NCBI RefSeq assembly: GCF_014874065.1
Contig: NZ_JADBEE010000001.1
Location: 1,488,001-1,552,000 of the forward strand
Direction: 5' to 3'
Origin: Nesterenkonia halotolerans
GTDB lineage: Bacteria; Actinomycetota; Actinomycetes; Actinomycetales; Micrococcaceae
DNA: 64,000 nt
The position numbers were made by a program, and so were the translations under genes. Below, piece after piece: positions 58,197 through 64,000 of this stretch. Positions within the stretch are counted from its first letter, which is position 1; every line of letters starts with the position of its first letter. The notes under the pieces were generated by a model that was not told the origin of the DNA, did no database searches, and was given only the letters and a program-made list of their open reading frames with translations.

Positions 58197-58847
58197 ATGA
58201 ACCTGCTTCCTGCTCCTCCGGCGGCCCGAGTGCAAGGCTCCCGCCCGCTGTCGCCGCGCCTCCGCGCCGCTCTCTCCATGGCCGCGATCGCGCCCCTGAT
58301 GCTGGTCGGCTGCGCTGTGGAGGAGGAGCCAAGCTCCAGCTCCAGCGAATCTCCCAGCCCGTCGAGCATCGACTCCGAGGAAGCCGAACCCGTCGAGACC
58401 TCGGCTCCTGACGAGGAGAGCGACACGGAGTCTGAGTCTGACGATGAAGATGCTTCTGGTCCCGCGCCCGACGATGAACTGCCGGACCCTGATGCAATGG
58501 ACATGGAAAGAACCGAGGAACTCGGTGCGTATTTCTCCGAAGAAGAAGCATGTTTATCTGTCGGCTCAATGGTCGATGGACTGCGTTCAGATATGAACCA
58601 AGGTATCGAAGAACAAGAGATACTAGACGAAGCATATTTGGCTGTCGAGCAGACCTATGTGCTTGTCCCTGATGAATTGCGTGACCCGCTCAAAAACATT
58701 CTCAACCTGCTGAACACTGAGGTTGAGAATCTTGATGAAGAAGAAGTTCTCGTGGCCGCAGAACCGGTGGAGGGTTGGCTCACCGTCGAATTCTGTGATG
58801 GTCAATACCACAACCAGAATGAGGGCGAGGCTGGCGCTCAGGACTGA
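58197..58847 (+). CDS. lipoprotein of unknown function
   Basis: A 216-residue lipoprotein with lipobox MLVGC (Cys39) after a long basic N-region. Residues 40-100 are a Ser/Glu/Asp-rich linker. Residues 105-205 are helical, with one Cys near each end (EEACLSVGS and EFCDGQYH) that may form a disulfide. I recognise no family. The second half of the gene is clearly less GC-rich than its neighbours, with many A/T-ending codons. The ATG lies six bases after CACACT, a weak -10. Confidence 0.75.
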   Translation: MNLLPAPPAARVQGSRPLSPRLRAALSMAAIAPLMLVGCAVEEEPSSSSSESPSPSSIDSEEAEPVETSAPDEESDTESESDDEDASGPAPDDELPDPDAMDMERTEELGAYFSEEEACLSVGSMVDGLRSDMNQGIEEQEILDEAYLAVEQTYVLVPDELRDPLKNILNLLNTEVENLDEEEVLVAAEPVEGWLTVEFCDGQYHNQNEGEAGAQD

Positions 58848-58897
58848 GGTCCAGGCTTCACCCAGGAGGCATCCACTCCGCACCCAAAGAGCAGCTC

Positions 58898-58903
58898 TAG
58901 GCT
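58898..58903 (+). promoter_or_regulatory. -10 element of small RNA copy 1
   Basis: TAGGCT, exactly 17 nt before GGTGCGAG, the same distance as in copies 2 and 3. Confidence 0.6.
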
Positions 58904-58909
58904 TCGAGT

Positions 58910-58990
58910 TGCCTCTTGAAGGTGCGAGTGATTCAGCAGACCCCGCGTCACGGAACAGTGTCCCCTCACACTCCGGGCGCGGGGTCTGTG
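58910..58990 (+). ncRNA. candidate small RNA, copy 1 of 3
   Basis: Predicted to start about 7 nt after TAGGCT. A 5' mini-hairpin (TGCCT-CTTGA-AGGTG with two wobbles) is followed by the shared GGTGCGAGTGATTC. Then comes a perfect 11-bp stem (58937-58947 with 58978-58988), an inner CGGA/TCCG helix and an apical GTGT-CCCCTC-ACAC hairpin. The stem sequence differs from the other copies but pairing is kept. No U-run follows, so termination is less certain than in copies 2 and 3. Confidence 0.68.
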
Positions 58991-59016
58991 CATTCCACAC
59001 ACTCCCGGACTGCTCC

Positions 59017-59022
59017 TAGACT
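59017..59022 (+). promoter_or_regulatory. -10 element (leaderless) of the S4 gene
   Basis: TAGACT, six bases before the ATG at 59029. Confidence 0.5.
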
Positions 59023-59028
59023 GGTGGG

Positions 59029-59415
59029 ATGACTGAGACCGCCCCCACCGGTCCGAGCGCCCCGGTTCGCATCGACGCCTGGCTCTGGTCCGTGCGACTG
59101 TTCAAGACGCGATCCGCCGCCACCTCAGCCTGCCGTGCCGGGCACATCACCATCGCCGGAGATCCGGTCAAGGCTTCGGTGCGAGTCCGCCCCGGAACGC
59201 GCATCCACGTGCGGAGACCAGGACACGAGCTGATCCTCGACATCGTTCATACGCATTCCAAACGGGTGGGAGCTCCCGTGGCCCAGCAGGCCTACCGGGA
59301 CCATTCCCCGGAGCGCATACGTCCCCGTGACGTCGGTCTTCCCGTGCGGGAACGCGGCGCAGGCCGTCCGACCAAGCGAGAACGGCGCCAGCTCGAGGAG
59401 CTGCGCGGTTACTGA
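59029..59415 (+). CDS. S4-domain RNA-binding protein (Hsp15-like)
   Basis: A 128-residue protein with an N-terminal S4 fold: RIDAWLWSVRLFKTRSAATS, ACRAGHITIAGDPVKASVRV and RPGTRIHVRR. The C-terminal 50 residues are basic (GAGRPTKRERRQLEELRGY). S4 proteins of this size, such as Hsp15, bind structured rRNA and help recycle stalled ribosomes. It sits directly after small RNA copy 1, though any link is speculative. Confidence 0.88.
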   Translation: MTETAPTGPSAPVRIDAWLWSVRLFKTRSAATSACRAGHITIAGDPVKASVRVRPGTRIHVRRPGHELILDIVHTHSKRVGAPVAQQAYRDHSPERIRPRDVGLPVRERGAGRPTKRERRQLEELRGY

Positions 59416-59469
59416 CGCCCGCTGAGACAATACAGGCAGAACATATCCATCTCTGTGAGAGGCACTCCC

Positions 59470-59832
59470 ATGTCATCGACTGAACCACTCCCCCCTGTAG
59501 ACCTCGGCCCTGCAGCCCAGTATCCGGAAGGGGAGGCGTTCCGCGTCGCGGCAGAGACCACCGGGTGGGATGACGACATCGCAGTGGTCCACGCCGAGGA
59601 CGGCGGCTTCTACGCCTTGGACGACACCTGCTCCCACGAAGCGGTGTCGCTCTCCGACGGCTACGTGGAGGAGGACACTCTGGAGTGCCCCATGCACGCC
59701 TCCGCCTTCTGCCTGCGCACGGGGGTCCCGGAGACCCTCCCCGCCCTCACCCCGGTGAAGACCCACCAGATCTCGCTCGACGGAGGCCGCCTCATTCTTC
59801 ACCCGGGAGCCCCTCGGCCTGCCGAGAAATAG
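59470..59832 (+). CDS. Rieske 2Fe-2S ferredoxin-like protein
   Basis: A 120-residue single-domain Rieske protein. The cluster ligands are in DDTCSHEAVSLSDG (Cys-x-His) and LECPMHASAF (Cys-x2-His). It resembles the ferredoxin subunit of non-heme-iron oxygenases and could carry electrons to an unlinked oxygenase. No partner gene is near. ATG 59470 follows GAGAGG at a good distance. Confidence 0.88.
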   Translation: MSSTEPLPPVDLGPAAQYPEGEAFRVAAETTGWDDDIAVVHAEDGGFYALDDTCSHEAVSLSDGYVEEDTLECPMHASAFCLRTGVPETLPALTPVKTHQISLDGGRLILHPGAPRPAEK

Positions 59833-59894
59833 CCTCCGGAAAAAGACCCAGGAACTTCCCAGGATTTGCACTGAGAACTGCCAAGAATCGTCAG

Positions 59895-59900
59895 TAGAGT
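59895..59900 (+). promoter_or_regulatory. -10 element of small RNA copy 2
   Basis: TAGAGT, 17 nt before GGTGCGAG. Upstream, CCAAGAA lies at the same distance as in copy 3, and TTGCA about 23 nt away may be part of the -35 region. Confidence 0.65.
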
Positions 59901-59906
59901 CATGAC

Positions 59907-59990
59907 CACCTCATCAAGGTGCGAGTGATTCGGAAGCCCCGAGTCGGCCACATATAGCGTCCCTCACGCTGGTCGACTCGGGGCTTCTTC
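59907..59990 (+). ncRNA. candidate small RNA, copy 2 of 3
   Basis: Starts at a perfect 5' mini-hairpin CACCT-CATCA-AGGTG, then the conserved unpaired GCGAGTGATTC. The main hairpin has a 17-bp stem (59933-59949 with 59971-59987, one G-U pair), a 5' bulge ACATAT and an apical AGCGT-CCCTC-ACGCT hairpin. TTCTT follows, so the hairpin also looks like an intrinsic terminator. Length is about 84 nt. No open reading frame is apparent. Confidence 0.78.
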
Positions 59991-60063
59991 TTGTCCGCAG
60001 GGTGGGGAAGATATTCCCAGTGACTTAACAGCTAATTGCAAGTGCCCGTCCAAGAAGACTTCC

Positions 60064-60069
60064 TAGAGT
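60064..60069 (+). promoter_or_regulatory. -10 element of small RNA copy 3
   Basis: TAGAGT, 17 nt before GGTGCGAG, with CCAAGAA upstream as in copy 2. Confidence 0.65.
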
Positions 60070-60075
60070 AGTGAC

Positions 60076-60162
60076 TACCTCATCAAGGTGCGAGTGATTC
60101 GGGAGTCCCGGATCGGCCGACATAGCGTCCCCCTCACGCTGGCCGATCCGGGACTCCTTTCT
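60076..60162 (+). ncRNA. candidate small RNA, copy 3 of 3
   Basis: The 5' mini-hairpin is TACCT-CATCA-AGGTG (one pair becomes U-G). GCGAGTGATTC follows. The main stem is 17 perfect base pairs (60102-60118 with 60141-60157), with a 5' bulge GACAT and apical AGCGT-CCCCCTC-ACGCT. CCTTTCTC follows as a weak U-run. Stem positions that differ from copy 2 change on both sides, which is strong evidence for a structured RNA. Confidence 0.78.
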
Positions 60163-60203
60163 CATGCGTCCCGATCTGAGCCGGCCGCCCTCGAGCAGTT
60201 CAC

Positions 60204-60977
60204 TCAGGGGGACGGGACTGCCCGCCTGATCACTACGTAGTTCACTGCGGTGAGGCCCAGGGTGAGCAGCAGCACCCAGCCCGCGAACGTGTAGGAGCTC
60301 TGCACCGACAACCAGTCCCCCACCTGGGGCCACCAGCCGTTCTGCGTGAGAATCATGAGGATGACGGCCAAGGCTGCGATCAGACCCAGCGCGATCACCC
60401 ACAGCAGCATGAGACTGACACGGCGATAGAGGATGGACCAGAAGAACCCGAACATCATCGCAAACAGACACACAGCGCTGGCCAGGAGCCCGGCGCCGAG
60501 GACCCCGGCATTCTGCGTCACGGCTGGGATGTCGAAGGTGTAGCTCTCCGCCCAGAATCCCCCGGTCACCCGCTCCAAGAGGATGCCGATCGTGAACAGC
60601 ACGCCGAAGCCCGCGGAGACTGTCGCAAAGGCCAGGAAGGCCCCCAGCACGAAGACGCGGCGGCTGTAGCTCAACGCCATCGAAAAAGGGAACGTGTGAG
60701 AGGCCGAGTAGGCCGCGATGAACGCCAAGCACCAGATCGTGGCCTGCGACGCACCTGTGTGGATGACCGCTCCATCCCCTGTGATGTGCCGGATCCACAG
60801 TCCGATGCCGATGGCTACGGCCCAGGCGAGGAAGAACACGCTCAGTGGCACCCAGATCATCTGCGAGGGGACGGTGAACTGCAGCTTGAAGGCCGCGGGG
60901 ACCCGAGAAAAGCTCGAACGTGCTGCTTCCTCCTGGCCCGCCGGAACTGCCGCTGATCGAACTGGGGCGCTGCTCAT
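60204..60977 (-). CDS. ABC transporter membrane subunit of a YtrA-regulated system
   Basis: A 257-residue membrane protein with six predicted helices. The first follows a hydrophilic N-terminus of about 35 residues (QMIWVPLSVFFLAWAVAIGI), then ATIWCLAFIAAYSASHTFPF and others. It has no clear family motif but overlaps the ATPase gene by 4 bp (ATGA), so it is its membrane partner. Such systems often respond to cell-wall-active compounds; that role is inferred. Confidence 0.8.
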   Translation of the reverse strand: MSSAPVRSAAVPAGQEEAARSSFSRVPAAFKLQFTVPSQMIWVPLSVFFLAWAVAIGIGLWIRHITGDGAVIHTGASQATIWCLAFIAAYSASHTFPFSMALSYSRRVFVLGAFLAFATVSAGFGVLFTIGILLERVTGGFWAESYTFDIPAVTQNAGVLGAGLLASAVCLFAMMFGFFWSILYRRVSLMLLWVIALGLIAALAVILMILTQNGWWPQVGDWLSVQSSYTFAGWVLLLTLGLTAVNYVVIRRAVPSP

Positions 60978-61891
60978 CGGGACACCTCCTCGGATAGTTC
61001 CATCGTGGTCTGGTCTGACGTGCCATGGCGTGCAGTGAGCCGCACGACGAGCTGCTGCAGAGAAACCGGAACGATCTCCACCCCGCGTTCATCCAGGGCC
61101 CTGCGATCTGCGTGGTCAAGCGCTCCGAGCACCGTGGTCCGCACGATGCGCCCCATGGCCTCGTGATGAAGGACTTCGCGGGTTCCTGCGATCTCGGCTA
61201 CTGCGTCTGCTCGGCCGACCAGGGTGACGGCGCGATCGCGCAGCTGTTCCACCGGTTCCTGGAGCAGGATCTGACCCTGGTCGATGACCACCACGTTCTC
61301 GATCAGGTGCGCGATCTCATCAATCAGGTGAGAGGAGATCACCACGGTGCGCGGGTGGGCGGCATAGTCCTGGAGCAACCGGTCGTAGAAGAGCTGGCGA
61401 GCCACGGCATCGAGGCCCATATACGGCTCGTCGAAGAAGGTCACCTCGGCGCGCGATGCTATGCCGATGATGACCCCCACGGCAGAACGCTGTCCGCGGG
61501 ACATCTTCTTGATCCGGGTCTTCTCCGGGACCCTGAACTCGCGGGCGAGTTGGGTCGCCAGTTCAGCATCCCAGCGTGGGAATGCCTGTGCCGCGGCGCT
61601 GAAGGCATGCTTGGCGAGGGCATCGTCGATATAACGCTGCTCTTCACGGACGAAACAGATCTTAGGCAGCGCCTGCTCGTTCTCGTGCGGACGCATGCCC
61701 AGGATCCTGACCTCTCCCTCGCTGGGCCAGTCCTGGGCCGTGGCGATGGACATCAGAGTCGTCTTCCCGGCGCCGTTGCGACCCAGCAGCCCGTGGATGA
61801 CGTCCTTCTTCAGGCTCAGTGAGACGTTGGCCAGCGCAGTCATGCTGCGATATCGCCGCGAGACCCCGGTGATTTCGATGGCGGTCCTCAT
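60974..61891 (-). CDS. ABC transporter ATP-binding protein (YtrB type)
   Basis: A 305-residue ABC ATPase. Walker A is GLLGRNGAGKTTLMSIA, signature MSRGQRSAVGVIIGIA (a variant of LSGGQ), Walker B EVTFFDEPYMGLD and switch His in VVISSHLIDEIA. The variant signature MSRGQ and the sequence DEPYMGLD are typical of GntR/YtrA-linked exporters. A roughly 90-residue C-terminal extension follows. GGAGGC precedes the ATG. It is encoded between the GntR repressor and the membrane subunit. Confidence 0.9.
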   Translation of the reverse strand: MRTAIEITGVSRRYRSMTALANVSLSLKKDVIHGLLGRNGAGKTTLMSIATAQDWPSEGEVRILGMRPHENEQALPKICFVREEQRYIDDALAKHAFSAAAQAFPRWDAELATQLAREFRVPEKTRIKKMSRGQRSAVGVIIGIASRAEVTFFDEPYMGLDAVARQLFYDRLLQDYAAHPRTVVISSHLIDEIAHLIENVVVIDQGQILLQEPVEQLRDRAVTLVGRADAVAEIAGTREVLHHEAMGRIVRTTVLGALDHADRRALDERGVEIVPVSLQQLVVRLTARHGTSDQTTMELSEEVSR

Positions 61892-61926
61892 GTCCGCCTC
61901 CTTCCTTCAGCGCTTCGGTGCGCTGT

Positions 61927-62277
61927 TCACGCGCGTGAGCGAAGCATCTCGATGATGGTGTCCACCGAGAGCCCGACGGCGCGCGCTTCGGTGAGGATCG
62001 GATCGAGGTAGGCCGCAGCAAACTGCTGACGACGCTGTGCGGTCAGCACCTCCTGAGCACCCGGGGCGACGAACATCCCCAGCCCCCGGCGCTTGACCAG
62101 GATCCCGCGATCCACGAGGAGGTTGATCCCCTTGGCCGCCGTCGCCGGGTTGATGCGATGAAAGGTGGCGAGTTCATTGGTCGAGGGGGCGCGTTCGCCT
62201 TCAGCCAGCGAACCGTCCAGCACAGAAGCCTCCAACTGCTCTGCGATCTGCACGAACAGTGCTCGACCCTCTTCCAC
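61927..62277 (-). CDS. GntR-family repressor, YtrA subfamily
   Basis: A 116-residue regulator. The winged helix reads LFVQIAEQLEASVLDGSLAE, then APSTNELATFHRINPATAAKGI and GILVKRRGLGMFVA. Only a short helical tail follows, which defines the YtrA subfamily. The start is GTG 62277 after AAGGAAGG; the upstream frame with several cysteines is not needed. It should bind the palindrome at 62333-62360 and repress its own operon with the ABC genes. Confidence 0.9.
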   Translation of the reverse strand: MEEGRALFVQIAEQLEASVLDGSLAEGERAPSTNELATFHRINPATAAKGINLLVDRGILVKRRGLGMFVAPGAQEVLTAQRRQQFAAAYLDPILTEARAVGLSVDTIIEMLRSRA

Positions 62278-62332
62278 AGACTGACCACCCTTCCTTCGGC
62301 AACGAGAGCAGCATAGCCAGTCCATCACCTCA

Positions 62333-62360
62333 ATGGTTCATTACTCTACTAATGAACCAT
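62333..62360. promoter_or_regulatory. operator of the YtrA-type repressor
   Basis: A perfect inverted repeat with 11-bp arms (ATGGTTCATTA and TAATGAACCAT) and a 6-bp spacer CTCTAC. It lies upstream of the GntR gene, where autoregulation is expected. Confidence 0.75.
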
Positions 62361-62472
62361 AGTGGCACAGCAGGGTCAAGACCTGCCGATTCGACAGCTT
62401 CGCGGGACCGGCCGAGGCGCGATCGACAGGCGCCCAGCACCCGCCTCCTAGTGGGCCCACAGGCGAAGGACA

Positions 62473-62478
62473 TAAGAT
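62473..62478 (+). promoter_or_regulatory. -10 element (leaderless) of the HAD gene
   Basis: TAAGAT, six bases before the ATG at 62485. Confidence 0.5.
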
Positions 62479-62484
62479 CAGGGC

Positions 62485-63300
62485 ATGAATGGTGAGAATA
62501 TTGAATGCTGGCTGACCGATATGGACGGCGTGCTCGTCCGAGAGCAGGAGGCACTCCCCGGTGCCGCCGAGCTTCTGGAGCAGTGGCGGCGACAGGATCT
62601 CCCCTATCTGGTGCTGACGAACAACTCCATCTTCACGGCAAGGGATCTCAGCGCTCGGCTGCGTCACTCCGGGCTCGTCGTCCCCGAGGAACGGATCTGG
62701 ACTTCTGCCCTCGCGAGTGCCACCTTCCTGGCGAACCAGATCGATCCGGAGTCGAATGCCCAGGGCAGCTGTTACGTCATCGGTGAAGCTGGCCTGACCA
62801 CCGCCATCCACGCGGCGGGCTTCATCATGACGGAGACGAACCCCGATTATGTGGTGGTGGGCGAGACTCGGAACTACAGCTTCGAGGCCATCACCAAGGC
62901 CGTGCGGCTGATCAACGACGGCGCCCGATTCATACTCACCAACCCGGATGCCACAGGCCCCAGCGCCGAGGGCGTCCTGCCCGCGACCGGCGCGATCGCC
63001 TCACTCATCACCAAGGCCACGGGCCGGGAGCCGTATGTGGTGGGCAAGCCCAACCCGATGATGTTTCGATCTGCGCTGAACCACCTGGGCGCACACTCCA
63101 TGGAGACCGCCATGATCGGCGACCGCATGGACACCGACATCGTCGCCGGCATGGAAGCCGGAATGCACACCATCCTGGTGATGACGGGACTCTCCAGCCG
63201 CGCCAGCATCGCCGACTTCCCCTTCCGCCCGAACCGCATCATCGACGGTGTCTATGAGCTGCTGGACGAGCCGCTGCAGGGCGGCGACGAGGACGACTGA
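62485..63300 (+). CDS. HAD-IIA family phosphatase (NagD-like)
   Basis: A 271-residue HAD phosphatase. Motif I is WLTDMDGVLVREQEAL (nucleophile Asp), motif II is LVLTNNSIFTARDL, motif III Lys is in VVGKPNPMMFRSAL and motif IV is MIGDRMDTDIVAGMEAG. The C2A cap lies between motifs II and III, defining class IIA. Members dephosphorylate nucleotides or sugar phosphates; the substrate here is unknown. Confidence 0.92.
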   Translation: MNGENIECWLTDMDGVLVREQEALPGAAELLEQWRRQDLPYLVLTNNSIFTARDLSARLRHSGLVVPEERIWTSALASATFLANQIDPESNAQGSCYVIGEAGLTTAIHAAGFIMTETNPDYVVVGETRNYSFEAITKAVRLINDGARFILTNPDATGPSAEGVLPATGAIASLITKATGREPYVVGKPNPMMFRSALNHLGAHSMETAMIGDRMDTDIVAGMEAGMHTILVMTGLSSRASIADFPFRPNRIIDGVYELLDEPLQGGDEDD

Positions 63301-63379
63301 GGCGCTCAGCCCCGCCGTCTCGACCCACCCTGCCTCACGGCCCCAGGCCCGCAGCCTCCCGGCGTTGTGAGGCGGACAC

Positions 63380-63420
63380 AGAAATGCCCGGCAACCGCTC
63401 CCGCGGCGCCGGGCATTTCT
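63380..63420. terminator. bidirectional terminator between the HAD and MMPL genes
   Basis: AGAAATGCCCGGC pairs perfectly with GCCGGGCATTTCT (13 bp), and the loop carries a small CCGC-TCCC-GCGG hairpin. Both ends have AAA/TTT, suiting either direction. Confidence 0.8.
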
Positions 63421-63431
63421 CATGTCTGGAC

Positions 63432-64000
63432 TCAGGTATCCCGGCCTGCGGAATCGTCGACCATCTTGCGCTCCAGCTTGGCGCCCTCGACGTCCACATC
63501 GGGAATGATGCGATCCATCCACTTGGGCAGCCACCACGCGGCCGGCCCTGCGAGGTGCAGCAGGGCGGGCACCAGCAGCAGCCGCACCACGAAGGCATCG
63601 AGCAGCACGCCAACCGCGAGCCCGAGACCCATGGAGGCCACCATCGGGTCGTCGGTGAAGATGAACCCGGCGAAGACCGAGGACATGATCAGCGCGGCGG
63701 CTGTGACCACCGAGCGCCCGGCATGGAGGCCCTGGCGCACCGCCAGGCGCGGTGCAGAGCCGTGGGCATAGGCCTCCCGCATCCCCGAGGCGGTGAAGAG
63801 CTGATAGTCCATCGCCAGCCCGAAGAGGATCCCGACCATGAGCACGGGCAGGAAGGTCACGATCGGACCGGGTTCGGTGACGCCGACGAGATCGGCGAAC
63901 CAGCCCCACTGGAAGACCGCGACGACGATGCCCACCGCCGCTGCGAAGGAGCCGATGAACCCGAGGGTGGCGATCACCGGGAGCAGGATCGAACGGAACA
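63432..64000 (-). CDS. MMPL-family transporter, C-terminal part (partial)
   Basis: The frame is open to the right edge, so the 5' end is missing; about 190 residues are visible. They cover the last transmembrane bundle of an RND/MMPL protein: LPVLMVGILFGLAMDYQLFT, the soluble link REAYAHGSAPRLAVRQG, VVTAAALIMSSVFAGFIFTD and GLAVGVLLDAFVVRLLLVPA. The GLAMDYQLF and DAFVVR blocks are MMPL hallmarks. It ends in a short acidic cytosolic tail. It probably exports lipids or drugs. Confidence 0.9.
   Translation of the reverse strand, partial: FRSILLPVIATLGFIGSFAAAVGIVVAVFQWGWFADLVGVTEPGPIVTFLPVLMVGILFGLAMDYQLFTASGMREAYAHGSAPRLAVRQGLHAGRSVVTAAALIMSSVFAGFIFTDDPMVASMGLGLAVGVLLDAFVVRLLLVPALLHLAGPAAWWLPKWMDRIIPDVDVEGAKLERKMVDDSAGRDT

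Larger units (their letters stand above)
59833..60203 (+). other. 371-bp gap holding two small-RNA genes
   Basis: No protein gene is supported here. Almost all of the gap is explained by two tandem copies of the small-RNA unit, each with its own -10 element and terminal hairpin. The units also share TTGCA and CCAAGAA blocks upstream of TAGAGT. Confidence 0.7.

Noticed and set aside
58910..60162. The sRNA units as copies of the known 6C RNA
   Set aside because: 6C RNA has two hairpins each with runs of six or more C. Here there is one main hairpin with 3-5 C followed by UC, plus a different conserved block.

Overview
The window comes from a high-GC actinobacterium. The evidence is almost uniform G/C at third codon positions, HspR/HAIR heat-shock control of dnaK-grpE-dnaJ, an Rpf-type resuscitation domain, a DUF222/HNH (13E12-type) protein, CsoR copper control and many leaderless promoters. 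My best guess is Micrococcales, Micrococcaceae-like (Nesterenkonia or Arthrobacter relatives). That is inference from protein character; no database search was possible. The window is ordinary chromosome: I saw no prophage, integron, insertion sequence, rRNA, tRNA or CRISPR array.

Layout. 1-6.7 kb: end of an unknown gene, a PLP aminotransferase, modAB without modC, a short UvrA-like ABC ATPase and rlmN. 6.8-11.1 kb: siderophore-iron uptake (siderophore-interacting protein, lipoprotein binding protein, two FecCD permeases); its likely ATPase lies apart at 20.9-21.7 kb. 11.1-15.0 kb: amidohydrolase, PaiB-like FMN protein and M14 carboxypeptidase. 15.0-20.2 kb: bifunctional putA and a divergent dual-HTH GntR/FCD regulator. 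20.2-24.8 kb: DHFR-like reductase, FepC-like ATPase, DUF222/HNH protein, DUF1648 membrane protein, PhzF protein. 24.8-28.9 kb: copper locus (P1B ATPase, CopZ, divergent CsoR) and an EamA transporter. 29.0-30.5 kb: AztD-like zinc lipoprotein with two similar Zur-like sites. 30.5-34.9 kb: tam, a degenerate CPBP membrane protein, a stand-alone winged helix and a BCCT transporter. 35.1-38.0 kb: trmB and a lipoprotein PBP. 38.1-42.4 kb: dnaK-grpE-dnaJ-hspR with two HAIR operators around the promoter. 42.6-45.6 kb: divergent gabD and gabT. 45.7-53.2 kb: SGNH hydrolase, xi-class GST, MBL hydrolase, small hypothetical, SDR, MscS channel and orphan hisD. 53.3-57.6 kb: a 1442-residue cell-wall hydrolase joining an M23 peptidase, about thirteen SH3b repeats and an Rpf domain. 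58.2-60.2 kb: an unknown lipoprotein, an S4 protein, a Rieske protein and three related small-RNA genes. 60.2-64 kb: a YtrA-type regulator with its ABC transporter under a perfect inverted-repeat operator, a HAD phosphatase and the end of an MMPL transporter.

The most interesting signal is the small-RNA family at 58.90-60.16 kb. Three copies each have a -10 hexamer exactly 17 nt before a shared GGTGCGAGTGATTC block, then a long hairpin with compensatory base changes and a C-rich apical loop. Other points are the M23-SH3-Rpf fusion, the protease-like CPBP protein without its catalytic residues, the lone winged-helix domain resembling the tail of HemD-type regulators, an SOS-like box on the -10 of the DUF222/HNH gene, and a set of leaderless promoters that fix many start codons.
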